NCBI GenBank assembly: GCA_947311105.1
Contig: CAMZKG010000025.1
Coordinates: forward strand, 1 to 45,282
Length of the DNA stretch: 45,282 bases
DNA from: an uncultured Saprospiraceae bacterium
GTDB lineage: Bacteria; Bacteroidota; Bacteroidia; Chitinophagales; Saprospiraceae
Reading direction: 5' to 3'
Shown: in pieces, positions 8,901 through 17,863 of the stretch
How positions within the stretch are numbered: the stretch's first letter is position 1
Layout of the letters: every line of letters begins with the position of its first letter
Program-made: the position numbers and the translations under genes
The notes under the pieces: model-generated
Database searches by the model: none
Told to the model about the DNA's origin: nothing
What the model saw: the letters and a program-made list of their open reading frames with translations, nothing else

Positions 8901-10077
8901 AATTACCTGCATCTGAAACAGTTACAGAATATTGACCAGCACATAAGCCAGAAACACTATTTCCTGTAGTGTTGGTGCTCCAGTTGTAAGAATATGGAGC
9001 GTCACCAGAAGTAATCGTTACTGAAGCAGCACCATCACAATTGCCATAACAAGTCGCATCGTTTGCACTCAATGTAAAACCTAAGTTAGATGAACCAGAT
9101 TGCCCTACATTAACGGTATTTACCGCTGTACAACCATTTGCGTCTGTCACTGTGACTGTATAATCACCAGGGCTTAAATCCATAATAGTAGCAGTATTAC
9201 CACCGTTAGACCAAGCATAAGTATAATCAGGTGTACCACCAGAGCCCGAAGCACTTGCAGAGCCTGTATTAATCCCTGAACATCCAGCAGGAGTGGAAGA
9301 TACATTTGCATTAACGACAGGAGGCTCATTAACGGTCGCATGATCCACAGCTACGCAGCCGTTTGCATCCGTTACCGTAACATCATAAGTACCTGCACAC
9401 AAACCTGTCACGTGGTCAGAAGTTTGAGAAGTACCGGACCATTGATAAGTATAAGGAGTTAACCCCGTCATTGGCATTGTCGTTGCCGTACCATCACAGT
9501 TTGATGCACAAGTTGCATCTGTAGCCGAAGTACCCAACCAAATACCTTCTGGAGATGGCTGAACAGTAGCAGATCCCTGAATAGAACATCCATTAGCATC
9601 TGTAATAGTCACTGTATAAGTACCTACATGCAAGTTATAAGCAACCCACCAAGATTGCCCCGCAGGATCATCCCACAAAATAGTGTAAGGCGGAGTCCCA
9701 CCAAAAGCAAGAACACTTGCCGTACCATCACTACTGATGTCGCAAGTTTCGTAAGAAGCATTCATTATCAAAGACAATGCTGCTGGTTCTGAAATGTAAA
9801 CACTACTTGATGTAGTGTTTCCTGTAGTTGCATCAGTTGCAGTTACGGAGTAACTACCTGGTGCTAATGAGTTAATTGTTTGTCCAGAAGTGCCTGTACT
9901 CCATAAGAAAGAATAGGTACCCCCTGCCCCATCTACTATATTTGCGGTAGCAGTTCCATCATTGGCACCATTGCAAGTGACATTGGTAGAGCTAATTTGT
10001 ACAGAAAATCCGTACATCGCAGTAGTAAAGAAAAAAGCAGAAAGAAAAACAATAATTTGTGTAAGTTTTCCGTTCAT
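5926..10077 (-). CDS. Giant SprB-repeat adhesin-like protein with SdrD B-like domains and T9SS C-terminal sorting domain
   Basis: About a dozen repeats of the type [75 protein letters not shown] SdrD B-like; C-terminal [16 protein letters not shown]...[21 protein letters not shown]. Start at [11 protein letters not shown] (10077) with a signal peptide. Confidence 0.9.
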   Translation of the reverse strand: [1383 protein letters not shown]

Positions 10078-10401
10078 GGAAGAATATTTTAGGAGATTAA
10101 AAATTAAGTAATTCAATACATCAAAGGGCATACGAATGTATGCAATTGTAATCAGCAGTCGGATTGGATGCTACAAAGATAACACTTTCTGCGTTAAAAG
10201 GCAAATAATCACTCTACCAATAATAATTTTTAACATTTGTTTTTAGTTAAAATCAAAAAATATCCAAAATATCCATTTTTTTTTCAAAAAGTACGTATAA
10301 ATACTTACTAATCAGCAACAAATATCTTACTTTAAAATACACTACAATCAGTACGCTTTCTATCAGAATAACATAGTTTTACGAAAGTATAATGTTATTA
10401 A

Positions 10402-10986
10402 TCAACTTTCTCCATCACTTGGCAAATCTTTAATATCTGTCTCCTCCGTTTCTTCTAACCCTGCACGCTTAAATCTATCCATAGAATCCATCGCATAATT
10501 CCAAAAATCTTGAAATACAGGCTTCAACGTCATAAAAACACCCCTTGCTTCAACGGGGATTTTCTCCAAATAAGGATAAGAAAAGGAAGTTTCCTTGGTC
10601 TGGGTATCTATCCCTTTGGCCTCATTACCAAACCATACCAAGATGCTAAATAACAAAATAAAGAATCCAGACATCAAAATCCCCCCTGCAACCTTGTTTA
10701 TAGCATTAATTTTTATGGTTTTGAAGATGCCTTCTACCGTTTTTGCCAAAAGGCGAACCAATAACATCACTCCCACAAAAGTAACCACAAATCCCGCAAT
10801 AAACATCAATGGTGATTTGCTAAACGTATCTTCCAAAAAACTGGTCATATAGGGCGAAAATTTCATCGCAGCCATCAAACCTAAAACTATTGATAAAGTG
10901 GAAAAGACCGTTTTTATGATTCCTTTGCTATAGCCCACATAAAACCCATAGACTGCAGAGATAAAAAAGATGATATCTATGACCAT
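10402..10986 (-). CDS. CvpA family membrane protein
   Basis: MVIDIIFFISAVYGFYVGYSKGIIKTVFSTLSIVLGLMAAMKFSPY, typical of CvpA. Confidence 0.82.
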   Translation of the reverse strand: MVIDIIFFISAVYGFYVGYSKGIIKTVFSTLSIVLGLMAAMKFSPYMTSFLEDTFSKSPLMFIAGFVVTFVGVMLLVRLLAKTVEGIFKTIKINAINKVAGGILMSGFFILLFSILVWFGNEAKGIDTQTKETSFSYPYLEKIPVEARGVFMTLKPVFQDFWNYAMDSMDRFKRAGLEETEETDIKDLPSDGES

Positions 10987-11301
10987 TCTTGCACGTTTTG
11001 ATTAGTAATCTTATGATACGCCCCCCCCAAAAAAACAATTAGCCGCTTAAACCAACATTCCTCCATAAAGGCGAAGGTAATCATTTAACCATTTATTGGG
11101 GCAATATTCAATATATAAACTGCGTTGTTAGTTCGATTTACCTTAATTTCGTCCAAATTTTGAAGCTAATTGGGAGTTTTACCTATTTTTTCTGGCATCC
11201 ATTTTGTTTCTTATGGCAGTGTATAGCCTCCCTTCAAAGACCTTTTGTGAATATACACTATGACCAAAAGGTAATTTATCCACATTTCAAATTCGACTTT
11301 A

Positions 11302-11793
11302 ATGAGAAATTTTCTTGCCTTATTGGTATTCACTTTCTTAGCTTCCACAGCTACTTTTGCTCAAGGGCCTACAGTTAACTCTTCTGACAACTTACCTCTT
11401 GTGTTTATCCTTGGCGAACACGCAGAGCAATACGATGCAATGACCGAACAATACTCTAACATGCTCCTTGACGAGTGCAAAGGTGACATGCAAGTGGCTT
11501 ATACCAAATGGATGACCATGCTTAAAGAAATGGAAACTTTTTCCAATGAAATTGGCTACAACATGGATGGTGTTCAGGTTTGGATGAATGTCTTTTGGAA
11601 CAAAGATGGCTCTATCAAACACATCGCTTACTATCTTAAGCCGGAGTCTAAGGTGGTTCCTTTGGATGAGCTAACTGCTTTTATCAAGACTTTTGCGAAG
11701 CAATACAAGTTTCCTTTACTTGCCAAAAACCAATATGTCCACTATGGACAGGCTTTCTTTCCGACTGCTCCCAAAAGAGTAGCACACAAATAA
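11302..11793 (+). CDS. Hypothetical secreted protein
   Basis: 163 aa; signal peptide MRNFLALLVFTFLASTATFAQG. Confidence 0.7.
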   Translation: MRNFLALLVFTFLASTATFAQGPTVNSSDNLPLVFILGEHAEQYDAMTEQYSNMLLDECKGDMQVAYTKWMTMLKEMETFSNEIGYNMDGVQVWMNVFWNKDGSIKHIAYYLKPESKVVPLDELTAFIKTFAKQYKFPLLAKNQYVHYGQAFFPTAPKRVAHK

Positions 11794-11849
11794 ACAATAT
11801 ATCGGTCTAATCCTTTCAATATTCATACATTATTGAAAATTGAATTGGA

Positions 11850-12812
11850 GTGACTAAAAAATCAGTATTTTTTTCCATTGCCCTAGGGCTGTTACTTTTG
11901 AGTTCTTGTCATAAAGAATCGAAAGTAACAGTTTCTTGGGCTTTTTTTGATTTCCCTTATGACTATGACTTGACTTGCGTCAAAATGCAATCCTTAGACA
12001 ATTGGCACATAGTCGGTGGTGAAGCTTGGGCTACAGGTATTTATGCAAATATTATCCATCAGGACTCCGTTAGCATCGACAGCATCGCTCCTAAAAGATT
12101 GAATGCCATTCACTTAGACAACGCCAATAGCCTAACGGCTGTAGGATATACGGGTTACATCTTATCCAAGCCTGCCAGCTCTCCCGCTTCTTGGTATTCC
12201 AATAAATTATTTAGCTCCTTTGATGTTTTAAGGGACATCACTTACCTTGATGACTCTACGGGTCTAGCAGTTACTGGAGTCGCCTATCAAAATGGTTATA
12301 TTTTTAAGCTTGGAGCCAATCAGTCCATTATGCAGATTGATAGCTTCAACCATTCTCTGCGCGCCATTGATTATATCTCCAAGTCTAATGCCATCATCGT
12401 AGGATACGGTATCATCCTAAAAATGCAGTCTGACGGGACTTGGAAAAGACTTCATAATTTTGGAGATTTTTATGTGGACGTTGACTTCCCTTCTCCCCTA
12501 GTCGGCTACATCATTGGTAATGCAGGCGCCATCCTAAAAACAACAGATGGTGGCAAAAACTGGACTTATTTACAAAAGAAAAATACTTATTCGAAAAGAA
12601 CAGCTTTCCGTGCGCTAAAGTTTACTGATGACCAAACTGGATTCATTACGGGGGAGCATGGTTTACTCTGGAAAACAACCAATGGCGGCAAAAATTGGAC
12701 TATTGGGGAGACATTGCCTGACATAGAATTTCATGATATTGATGTACTTGATGATGTCGGAGTTCTTGTAGGGAAAAACGGGACCATCGTGACTTTTAAT
12801 CCTAATTTTTAG
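11850..12812 (+). CDS. YCF48/BNR-like repeat lipoprotein
   Basis: GTG start; MTKKSVFFSIALGLLLLSSC lipobox; repeats GNAGAILKTTDGGKNWTYLQ and GEHGLLWKTTNGGKNWTIGE. Confidence 0.75.
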   Translation: MTKKSVFFSIALGLLLLSSCHKESKVTVSWAFFDFPYDYDLTCVKMQSLDNWHIVGGEAWATGIYANIIHQDSVSIDSIAPKRLNAIHLDNANSLTAVGYTGYILSKPASSPASWYSNKLFSSFDVLRDITYLDDSTGLAVTGVAYQNGYIFKLGANQSIMQIDSFNHSLRAIDYISKSNAIIVGYGIILKMQSDGTWKRLHNFGDFYVDVDFPSPLVGYIIGNAGAILKTTDGGKNWTYLQKKNTYSKRTAFRALKFTDDQTGFITGEHGLLWKTTNGGKNWTIGETLPDIEFHDIDVLDDVGVLVGKNGTIVTFNPNF

Positions 12813-12814
12813 CC

Positions 12815-14455
12815 ATGAAAATCACCAACAAAGAAGTTGCCAGCTATTTTGACTCTTTAGTCAAACTCATGGAAATACATGATGACAATCCTTTCAAAAT
12901 TCGCTCCTATAAAAATGCTTATCTAAACATTCGCAAGCTGTCCAAGCCTATCGCTGAAATGTCACCAATAGAAATAAAATCAATCCCACGTATTGGCGCT
13001 TCTACCTTAGACAAAATATTAGAAATAATTGATAATCAACAACTTACCTTACTTAAAGAATATCAAAACAAGACCCCAAAAGGAATTTTGCAATTACTAA
13101 AAATAAAAGGCATCGGCCCTAAAAAAATAAAAACAATTTGGAAAGAACTCGGCATAGAAAGCCCCGTAGAATTATTATATGCCTGCAATGAAAATCGACT
13201 TGTCCAGCTAAAAGGATTTGGGCAAAAGACCCAAACAGATATTGCCCAAAAAATAAATTTTTTCTTACAAAACAGTGATTCCTTTTTGTGGGCTAATATT
13301 AAAAATGAAGCAGACATTTTGTTTGAGTTCTTTCGAGAAAAAATACCTAAAAAAAATCGACTTTCCTTTACAGGCGCCTTTCGGCGAAAAGACCCTATCC
13401 TCAAGGCTATAGAGTTTGTCACAGATGTTGATATTAATTTTTTAGCGCAAGCGTATCCACAGCTAAAAAAGCAGGCGAACACTGCCCTTACGGGAAAAAG
13501 CAAGCTTGGGGTTCCTTTCAAAATTTTCCACTGCCCCACAGATGAGTTTGGGAAAAAGCTCTTTGATACTTCTGGAAAAAAGGAGTTCAACCAATTGGTT
13601 CTTGACAAAATAAAAAACCTACACCCATCCCCAAATGAAGAAGCTATTTTTGCGCAAGCTAAACTACCTTTTTGCCCACCAGAGCTACGTTGGGGCTCGC
13701 TTCCATCCGATCAAATCATCAAAAATCTTATTACTAAAAACGACATCAAAGGAGTCATCCACGCACATAGCCAATGGAGTGATGGGCACAATACAATACT
13801 AGAAATGGCGCTAGAAGCTCAAAAAAATGGCTATGAATATCTCGTTATCACCGACCACTCAAAATCAGCCTTTTATGCAAATGGTCTCCAAGCTGAGCAA
13901 GTTTTGGCTCAAATGGAAGAAATTGATGCCATTAACCAAAAATTAGACGGATTTCATGTTTTAAAAGGCATTGAGTCAGACATTCGAAATGATGGAAACT
14001 TGGACTATGATGATGATTTATTGGACAAATTTGACATCATCATTGCTTCCATTCACTCAAACTTGCGCATGGATCGCACGACTGCAACCCAACGATTGAT
14101 TGCCGCCATTGAGCATCCCAAAACCCGAATCTTAGGACACCTTACTGGTCGATTATTGCTGGCACGAGAAGGCTACCCTATTGACATAGACCGGATTTTG
14201 GATGCTTGCGCCAAACATCAGGTTGCTGTTGAATTAAATGCCAACCCATACCGATTAGACATTGATTATCAACACATTAGAAAAGCGCTTGACAAGGGTG
14301 TGCAAATTTCTATCAATCCTGATGCTCATAGTATTCAGGGAATCGGCGACATTCAATATGGCATTTTGGCAGCAAGGAAAGCGGGTGTCGCCGCAAAAAA
14401 CAACTTAAGCTCGCTATCACTTGAGCAATTTCAAAAATTCATCTCAAAGAAATAA
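12815..14455 (+). CDS. polX: Family X DNA polymerase / PHP domain protein (PolX)
   Basis: N-terminal HhH (IKSIPRIGASTLDKILEI, LKIKGIGPKKIKTIWKELGI) and C-terminal PHP (GVIHAHSQWSDGHNTILEMALEAQKNGYEYLVITDHS). Confidence 0.9.
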   Translation: MKITNKEVASYFDSLVKLMEIHDDNPFKIRSYKNAYLNIRKLSKPIAEMSPIEIKSIPRIGASTLDKILEIIDNQQLTLLKEYQNKTPKGILQLLKIKGIGPKKIKTIWKELGIESPVELLYACNENRLVQLKGFGQKTQTDIAQKINFFLQNSDSFLWANIKNEADILFEFFREKIPKKNRLSFTGAFRRKDPILKAIEFVTDVDINFLAQAYPQLKKQANTALTGKSKLGVPFKIFHCPTDEFGKKLFDTSGKKEFNQLVLDKIKNLHPSPNEEAIFAQAKLPFCPPELRWGSLPSDQIIKNLITKNDIKGVIHAHSQWSDGHNTILEMALEAQKNGYEYLVITDHSKSAFYANGLQAEQVLAQMEEIDAINQKLDGFHVLKGIESDIRNDGNLDYDDDLLDKFDIIIASIHSNLRMDRTTATQRLIAAIEHPKTRILGHLTGRLLLAREGYPIDIDRILDACAKHQVAVELNANPYRLDIDYQHIRKALDKGVQISINPDAHSIQGIGDIQYGILAARKAGVAAKNNLSSLSLEQFQKFISKK

Positions 14456-14490
14456 TGCCCCGTATTTCATTAACATTTAGGCAAAAAAAT

Positions 14491-14520
14491 TTGAAAAGAA
14501 GAAAAAGCGGTCTAACTTTG
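14491..14520 (+). promoter_or_regulatory. Candidate promoter for the DUF1573 gene
   Basis: TTG (14491-14493), N19, TAACTTTG (14513-14520). Confidence 0.5.
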
Positions 14521-14547
14521 CCCATTGTTTAATCAAAAAATAGAATC

Positions 14548-15045
14548 ATGTCCATAAAATCGACTTTAATACTATTTGCTAGCATTTTATTTTTAGCTAG
14601 CTGCAACTCCGTTTCAAGTGATGAAAAAGCAATTCGTCAAGCAGCAAAAGCAAAGCTATCGGCACCGCCATCCAATGAAAGAATCAACAAAGGAAACGAC
14701 AACAAGGTAGTCGTTACAGGGCCTACCACAAAAATACAATTCAAAGAGGACAGTTACGACTTTGGCACCATTAACGAAGGTCTCAAAGCCAAGCATGTTT
14801 ACGAATTTACAAATGTAGGCACCGAGCCTTTAATCATTCAAAACGCCAAAGCAAGCTGTGGATGTACCGTACCGACCTTTTCAAAAGAACCTGTCGCACC
14901 AGGAGAAACAGGCGAAATAGAACTCGTATTTGACTCTAAAGGCAGACCAGGCAAAACAAGCAAATACGTCACCGTAACGGCTAATACAGAGCCCATAAAA
15001 ACTAAGATTTTCCTGACAGGCGAAGTAAAGCCAAAGAAAAAATAA
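14548..15045 (+). CDS. DUF1573 domain lipoprotein
   Basis: KFKEDSYDFGTINEG-type motif, FTNVGTEPLIIQNAKASCGCTVPTFSKEPVAPGETGEIELVFDSKGRPG. Confidence 0.88.
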   Translation: MSIKSTLILFASILFLASCNSVSSDEKAIRQAAKAKLSAPPSNERINKGNDNKVVVTGPTTKIQFKEDSYDFGTINEGLKAKHVYEFTNVGTEPLIIQNAKASCGCTVPTFSKEPVAPGETGEIELVFDSKGRPGKTSKYVTVTANTEPIKTKIFLTGEVKPKKK

Positions 15046-15048
15046 ACG

Positions 15049-15915
15049 ATGCTCCAAAACTACCTTTCCCTCATAAAGTTTAGCCATACTATTTTTGCGC
15101 TCCCCTTTGCATTGGTTGGTTTTTTTTTGGGGGTCATCTATACAGGTGGAGACATTCCGTTTGACAAATTAATCTATGTGATATTAGCCATGGTGTTTGC
15201 ACGCAGTGCCGCCATGGCTTTTAATCGCTATGCTGACCGCAAAATAGATAAAGCCAACCCTAGGACAGCCTCCAGAGAGATTGCCGCAGGGATTATCAAG
15301 CCCCAAAATGCCTTGATATTTATTATTATCAATGTCGGGCTTTTTGTGTTGGTCTCTTGGATGATCAATCCGTTATGTTTTGCGCTTTCGCCTGTGGCGT
15401 TGTTGGTTGTTCTTGGCTATAGCTACACCAAAAGATTTACGTCTTTAAGTCATTATGTACTGGGTGTTGGTCTTGCCTTATCTCCGATTGGAGCGTACCT
15501 TGCGGTAACGGGGCAATTCGCCTTAATCCCGATTTTATACAGCATTGTTGTCTTTACTTGGGTGGCAGGATTTGACATTATTTATTCGTTGCAAGATGAG
15601 CAATTTGACAAGTCCCAAGCACTCCATTCCATTCCGACTTTTCTAGGTAGTAAAAAGGCTTTGACACTTTCGACACTAACCCATGTACTCACCGCAGGAA
15701 TCATGACCTACGCTATCTACTTGACAGTCAACTCACTAGACCCAATCAACTGGATAACATGGCTTGGTGGCTTAGTCTTTGTCAGCTCACTAATCTATCA
15801 GCATTTAATCGTCAAACCCGATGACTTGAGTCGAGTCAATTTAGCATTTTTTACAACTAACGGAGTAGCGTCAGCTATTTTTGGGCTTTTATTCGTCTTG
15901 GATTATTTTATTTAA
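15049..15915 (+). CDS. UbiA-family polyprenyltransferase (4-hydroxybenzoate octaprenyltransferase-like / MqnP-like)
   Basis: KFSHTIFALPFALVGFFLG, AFNRYADRKIDKANPRTASREIAAG, DIIYSLQDEQFDK. Confidence 0.88.
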   Translation: MLQNYLSLIKFSHTIFALPFALVGFFLGVIYTGGDIPFDKLIYVILAMVFARSAAMAFNRYADRKIDKANPRTASREIAAGIIKPQNALIFIIINVGLFVLVSWMINPLCFALSPVALLVVLGYSYTKRFTSLSHYVLGVGLALSPIGAYLAVTGQFALIPILYSIVVFTWVAGFDIIYSLQDEQFDKSQALHSIPTFLGSKKALTLSTLTHVLTAGIMTYAIYLTVNSLDPINWITWLGGLVFVSSLIYQHLIVKPDDLSRVNLAFFTTNGVASAIFGLLFVLDYFI

Positions 15916-16779
15916 GCATCGTGCTTCAATCAAAGTACCCGTACTATTCAAATTAAAGCTATTGAGAATATGCAATGGGATTTTACCATCCTTTAAGGGT
16001 TGAATTGTCTTTTCATGTAAAATTCCGGCCCCAGATTTAGCGATGATTTCCGCTTCTTCAAAAGTTAGTTTTGGAATTAATTGTGCATCAGTATCTACAT
16101 TAGGATCTGCTGTAAAAATACCATCAACATCTGTGTAGCTTTCCACTCCCTTCACGCCAAGATATTTGGCTAACAAAGAAGCGGAATAATTACTCCCATT
16201 ACGCCCCAATGTCGTGGTAACATGGCTTCCGGTACTAGCCAAAAAACCTGTAACAACGGGAACTACCCCTTGCGGAAAAAACTCAAAATACCGCTTAGTC
16301 AAACACCTAGACAACTCGTCATAAATATTAGCTGAACCAAATAAATCATCTGTTATGAAAAAATGGCGGCTATCGACAAACTGCGTCGGCACTCCATTAT
16401 CATTTAATAAGCGGCTCACCACTAGAGCCGACAGTATTTCACCTTGAGCCAATAATAAATCTTTAGTCGCCTGATTATAACATCCCAACAACTTGGTTCT
16501 TTCCAAGATTGAGGCTATTTGTTCAAATATTCCATCATAGTTCCAGCCTAAAGAAGGAGCACATTGATAGTCTTTAAATGCCACAAAATCTTTTTGATAA
16601 TCTTTCATTTTTCTAGCTCTTTCAAGCATAGACCCTAACCAATCAGTGCTATCACCCCTTGCAGAAACCACCAAAGCGATGGCTTCTTCGTGCTTATATT
16701 TTGATTGAACAATGGAAATTACATTTTTAATTCCCTGCCCATTACCTAATGATTTTCCACCAAATTTTAATATTCTCAT
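15889..16779 (-). CDS. Aspartate kinase catalytic domain, apparently lacking ACT domains
   Basis: MRILKFGGKSLGNGQGIKNV, TTLGRNGSNYSASLLAKYLGV, TDVDGIFTADPNVDTDAQLIPKLTFEEAEIIAKSGAGILHEKTIQPL. The protein ends about 25 aa past this point. Confidence 0.85.
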   Translation of the reverse strand: MRILKFGGKSLGNGQGIKNVISIVQSKYKHEEAIALVVSARGDSTDWLGSMLERARKMKDYQKDFVAFKDYQCAPSLGWNYDGIFEQIASILERTKLLGCYNQATKDLLLAQGEILSALVVSRLLNDNGVPTQFVDSRHFFITDDLFGSANIYDELSRCLTKRYFEFFPQGVVPVVTGFLASTGSHVTTTLGRNGSNYSASLLAKYLGVKGVESYTDVDGIFTADPNVDTDAQLIPKLTFEEAEIIAKSGAGILHEKTIQPLKDGKIPLHILNSFNLNSTGTLIEARCLNKIIQDE

Positions 16780-16858
16780 TTGTTTTATTTTTTCCAACTG
16801 TTTCTTAGTACTAGCACTTTAGAGCTGCCCAATGACAAGAATAGCCCTAGAAGAACCG

Positions 16859-17863
16859 TTATAAAAAAAACGGAGCTAATATTCTATCTAGTTGTTCAAA
16901 TTCCATCAAAAAGGCATCATGCCCATGAATCGAATTAATCTCAAAATAATGATTCCGAATACCGACTTTATCCAGTATTACTTTTGTTTTAATATTTTCT
17001 TGACTTACAAAAAAAATATCCGTATCAATACCAATCTGAATAATTTCCGACTGCACAGGAGCCATCACATTTTCAAAAGAATCATCCTTTGCCACATCAA
17101 TATGAGACAACAAATGATTCATCATTTTATAAGCAAGCAACTCAAATCGCTCAGTCAAACGCTTACCATGATAATCCAACCAAACAGCTACTTCAAACTG
17201 CTGTTTGATGCTATTTTTTGAGCGCTTAAAACGTCTTCCTAAGGACTGTGGTGTCCTATAAAATAACATCGCCATCATCCGCGCATCCTGTAATGGTCGA
17301 ATAGAATTTTGGAGTATTTGTTCTTGTACACGATTGTGCCCTATAATCCAATCTGTTGATTTCCAATCTGTTGCAATAGGAATTAGATACTTAGCCAGCT
17401 TTGGTGCAAGTGCTGCCATTTCCCACACTATTCCCCCACCAAGGGAGCCGCCAAGCAACGCATGAATAGATTTTACATGCAATATTTCCAAAGTCCTAAT
17501 AAAAAGAAAAGCCACTTTTTTTGCTGTAAAGCACTGATAATCTTCAATCAACAAACCGTCATAACCATTTCCAGGAATATTAAAACTAATGACAGTCATC
17601 TTATCGGTATCAATGGTATGTTGAGCACCAATTAAGCTCGACCACCAGCCCGTTTTTCCTGCTACGTTGGAGTTTCCGGTAAGAGCATGTACAACGACAA
17701 CAACTGGCGCAGTATATAATGGCTGCCCAAAAATCTGATATGAAATGGAGACTACTCCTTCACCTGTCAGAATTGGTTGGTAGTATAAATTTAGCGAACG
17801 AGCAGACTCTATTGAAACAGAAGTCGTCGCTTGGGTTACTGTCAACTTATTTTTGTTTTTCAT
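16859..17863 (-). CDS. metX: Homoserine O-acetyltransferase (MetX-like alpha/beta hydrolase)
   Basis: VVVVHALTGNSNVAGKTGWWSSLIG, LLGGSLGGGIVWEMA nucleophile elbow, C-terminal IHGHDAFLMEFEQL. Abuts metY. Confidence 0.87.
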   Translation of the reverse strand: MKNKNKLTVTQATTSVSIESARSLNLYYQPILTGEGVVSISYQIFGQPLYTAPVVVVVHALTGNSNVAGKTGWWSSLIGAQHTIDTDKMTVISFNIPGNGYDGLLIEDYQCFTAKKVAFLFIRTLEILHVKSIHALLGGSLGGGIVWEMAALAPKLAKYLIPIATDWKSTDWIIGHNRVQEQILQNSIRPLQDARMMAMLFYRTPQSLGRRFKRSKNSIKQQFEVAVWLDYHGKRLTERFELLAYKMMNHLLSHIDVAKDDSFENVMAPVQSEIIQIGIDTDIFFVSQENIKTKVILDKVGIRNHYFEINSIHGHDAFLMEFEQLDRILAPFFL

